In this document: positions 20,809 through 22,028 of the stretch, piece by piece
Layout of the letters: each line of letters begins with the position of its first letter
Position numbering within the stretch: position 1 is the first letter of the stretch
Origin: Apostichopus leukothele
Lineage: Eukaryota; Echinodermata; Holothuroidea; Aspidochirotida; Stichopodidae
Direction: 5' to 3'
DNA: 22,028 nucleotides
Assembly: GCA_010014835.2 (NCBI GenBank)
Contig: JAAAKB020000005.1
Span: forward strand, 1,034,174 to 1,056,201
The notes under the pieces: generated by a model
Told to the model about the DNA's origin: nothing
Database searches by the model: none
The model's input: the letters and a program-made list of their open reading frames with translations, nothing else
Translations under genes and position numbers: made by a program

Positions 20809-21556
20809 GTGAGTATTACATAGCAGGGCTGAAGAAATAGTGAGGTGCTGGGAAGAGGAGACCTACATGTTCCAGCCTCTGGGTAATTACAGAGTGCAGA
20901 ATATGTATAAACAGAAAATGCTAAAATATACACTGCCTGTTAAACAGAAACTGGCACCCCCACCCATTCCTCCCCTCCCCCCTCAAAAAAAATGTGCTTA
21001 AAGTTCCATTTATGGTTCCAAAACTTTGAAAAAGTATTCAAGCAAGAATGTGACAGAATGCAAAGCCACAATTTTGTTATTTCATTGCAACCTCATTAGC
21101 ATAAATGTTTTCATACAGGTCTTCATTTCATTTACATCCAGAAAATTTGCTAATATTTATATCATCTTGATATGCTAGTTGCTAGCAAAATTAAAATCTA
21201 ATTTTACCTACTGATTTAGCAAAAAAAGAGGATACCTCAGCGACAAATTTGTCCGAATCAACTGGGGATCGTGTGATTGATCTCCGATTAATTAGTAGCC
21301 ATTGACGAGCACTTATAACCCCAATCAGTTTAGGAGATAGATTTTTCAGACAATGTCATGTTCAGCCGTTCAAAACTGCTTCGCTAGTCTCGTAAATTGA
21401 TTATTTAAACAACAACCATAAATTATGGGGGAACAGTGTTCAGTTTGTTTGTGGTGTAAATTTTCCTGCAAACTAAATTACAAATGTTGTTCTAAAGTAG
21501 ACATCTGCAATGTTAGGCTCATTTCCTTCTGGCTCTTCCTTCCATGAGGACTTAGC
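20809..21556 (+). other. Intron sequence after the Ig exon
   Basis: This begins with the donor GTGAGT. No further Ig, FN3 or membrane-spanning exon is seen. It includes a C-rich stretch at 20957-20982. It is presumed intron as far as the transposon at 21562. Confidence 0.6.
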
Positions 21557-21910
21557 CATGACCATAGGCATAGGAGGGGGAGGGGGGGGGGGCTGCAGCC
21601 TCCCAACCAAATATTTTTGTGAAAATTCGGGCAATATGCTGAGAATTTTTCGGGCACCTACCGAAAGAAAAATCAATTGCAATGTGTTTTTCAATGGTTA
21701 AACTTATATTATTATCATTATTATTGTAACAAGTTCCCCAAAAGTTATAACCAATATGAAAGGGGTAATAACACGGCATATGATTGTATGTAATTGGCAT
21801 GCGATGCAATAACCGATGCATGCCTATAAAAATTTTGTTTATATTTTTCGGGCAAGTCGTTACAGCCCCCCCCCCCCAAATCAAATTGGGCTCCTACACC
21901 TATGGCATGA
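21557..21910. mobile_element. Non-autonomous DNA transposon (MITE-like) with inverted termini and 5-bp flanking repeat
   Basis: The left end CCATAGGCATAGGAG (21562-21576) is the inverse of the right end CTCCTACACCTATGG (21891-21905), matching at 13 of 15 positions. The likeness resumes further in, where both ends run through a long G-tract into GGGGCTG (left about 21582-21595, right on the complement about 21878-21864). CATGA lies directly outside both ends (21557-21561 and 21906-21910), as expected of a target-site duplication. The body is 344 bp and has no transposase frame. Open frames crossing it on either strand are artefacts of the G/C runs. TTTTTCGGGCA occurs at 21646-21656 and 21845-21855. 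The superfamily is not determined: a 5-bp duplication does not fit the usual 8-bp hAT or TA Tc1/mariner signatures. Confidence 0.75.
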
Positions 21911-22028
21911 CCCACCATGCAGATCCCCAAACGTTCAGAATGCATGACAAATAGCTTGGACTATTGACATTGATGTTAACAACAATAATCTATTCAGCCT
22001 GTTCTCAAGCTCTGACCCACCAAAACTT
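21911..22028. other. Non-coding flank at the window end
   Basis: No gene or repeat is recognised. This is probably still intron of the Ig-domain gene. Confidence 0.4.

Noticed and set aside
21552-21945. Open frames on both strands with glycine or proline runs
   Set aside because: They read through G/C homopolymers inside the transposon and are artefacts of its composition.

Overview
This is an AT-rich, exon-poor window of animal nuclear DNA. It contains no operons, bacterial-style genes or long open reading frames. Coding sequence is confined to two short, clearly spliced exons on the + strand, and most of the rest is intron or intergenic sequence full of old repeats. Several things suggest a marine deuterostome-like invertebrate, with an echinoderm such as a sea cucumber or urchin as the best guess: AT-rich non-coding DNA with many pure G and C runs, a CR1/L2-type LINE 3' end with an ATT tail, AGGTCA-rich diverged repeats, and a Penelope-like motif. 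I cannot exclude a hemichordate, lophotrochozoan or cnidarian.

Layout. 1-7964 is non-coding and holds a near-perfect foldback (2681-2751) and an 88-bp dispersed repeat (5062-5149) set inside a direct duplication. 7965-8154 is one exon of a GAF domain from a PDE5/PDE11-type cyclic-nucleotide phosphodiesterase. 8665-9020 is a five-copy minisatellite with a 73-bp unit. 10262-10430 resembles a decayed Penelope-like retroelement end with hammerhead-ribozyme-like sequence on the - strand. 12784-13190 is a diverged repeat with many AGGTCA half-sites. 15088-15175 is a second good copy of the dispersed repeat. About 20017-20430 is the 3' end of a non-LTR retrotransposon. 20485-20808 is a phase 1-1 exon encoding one complete immunoglobulin domain. 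21562-21905 is a 344-bp non-autonomous DNA transposon with inverted termini and a 5-bp flanking duplication.

The two exons almost certainly belong to different transcripts or are separated by unseen exons. The phosphodiesterase exon ends in phase 0 and the Ig exon begins in phase 1, so joining them directly would break the frame. One would encode part of a cytosolic cGMP/cAMP-hydrolysing enzyme and the other part of a secreted or cell-surface glycoprotein, so no functional link is evident.

I found no convincing new gene system. The most useful unexplained items are the dispersed TTACTTC repeat family (about eight pieces in both orientations) and its possible link to the minisatellite, the hammerhead-like Penelope remnant, and the G-rich-ended transposon.
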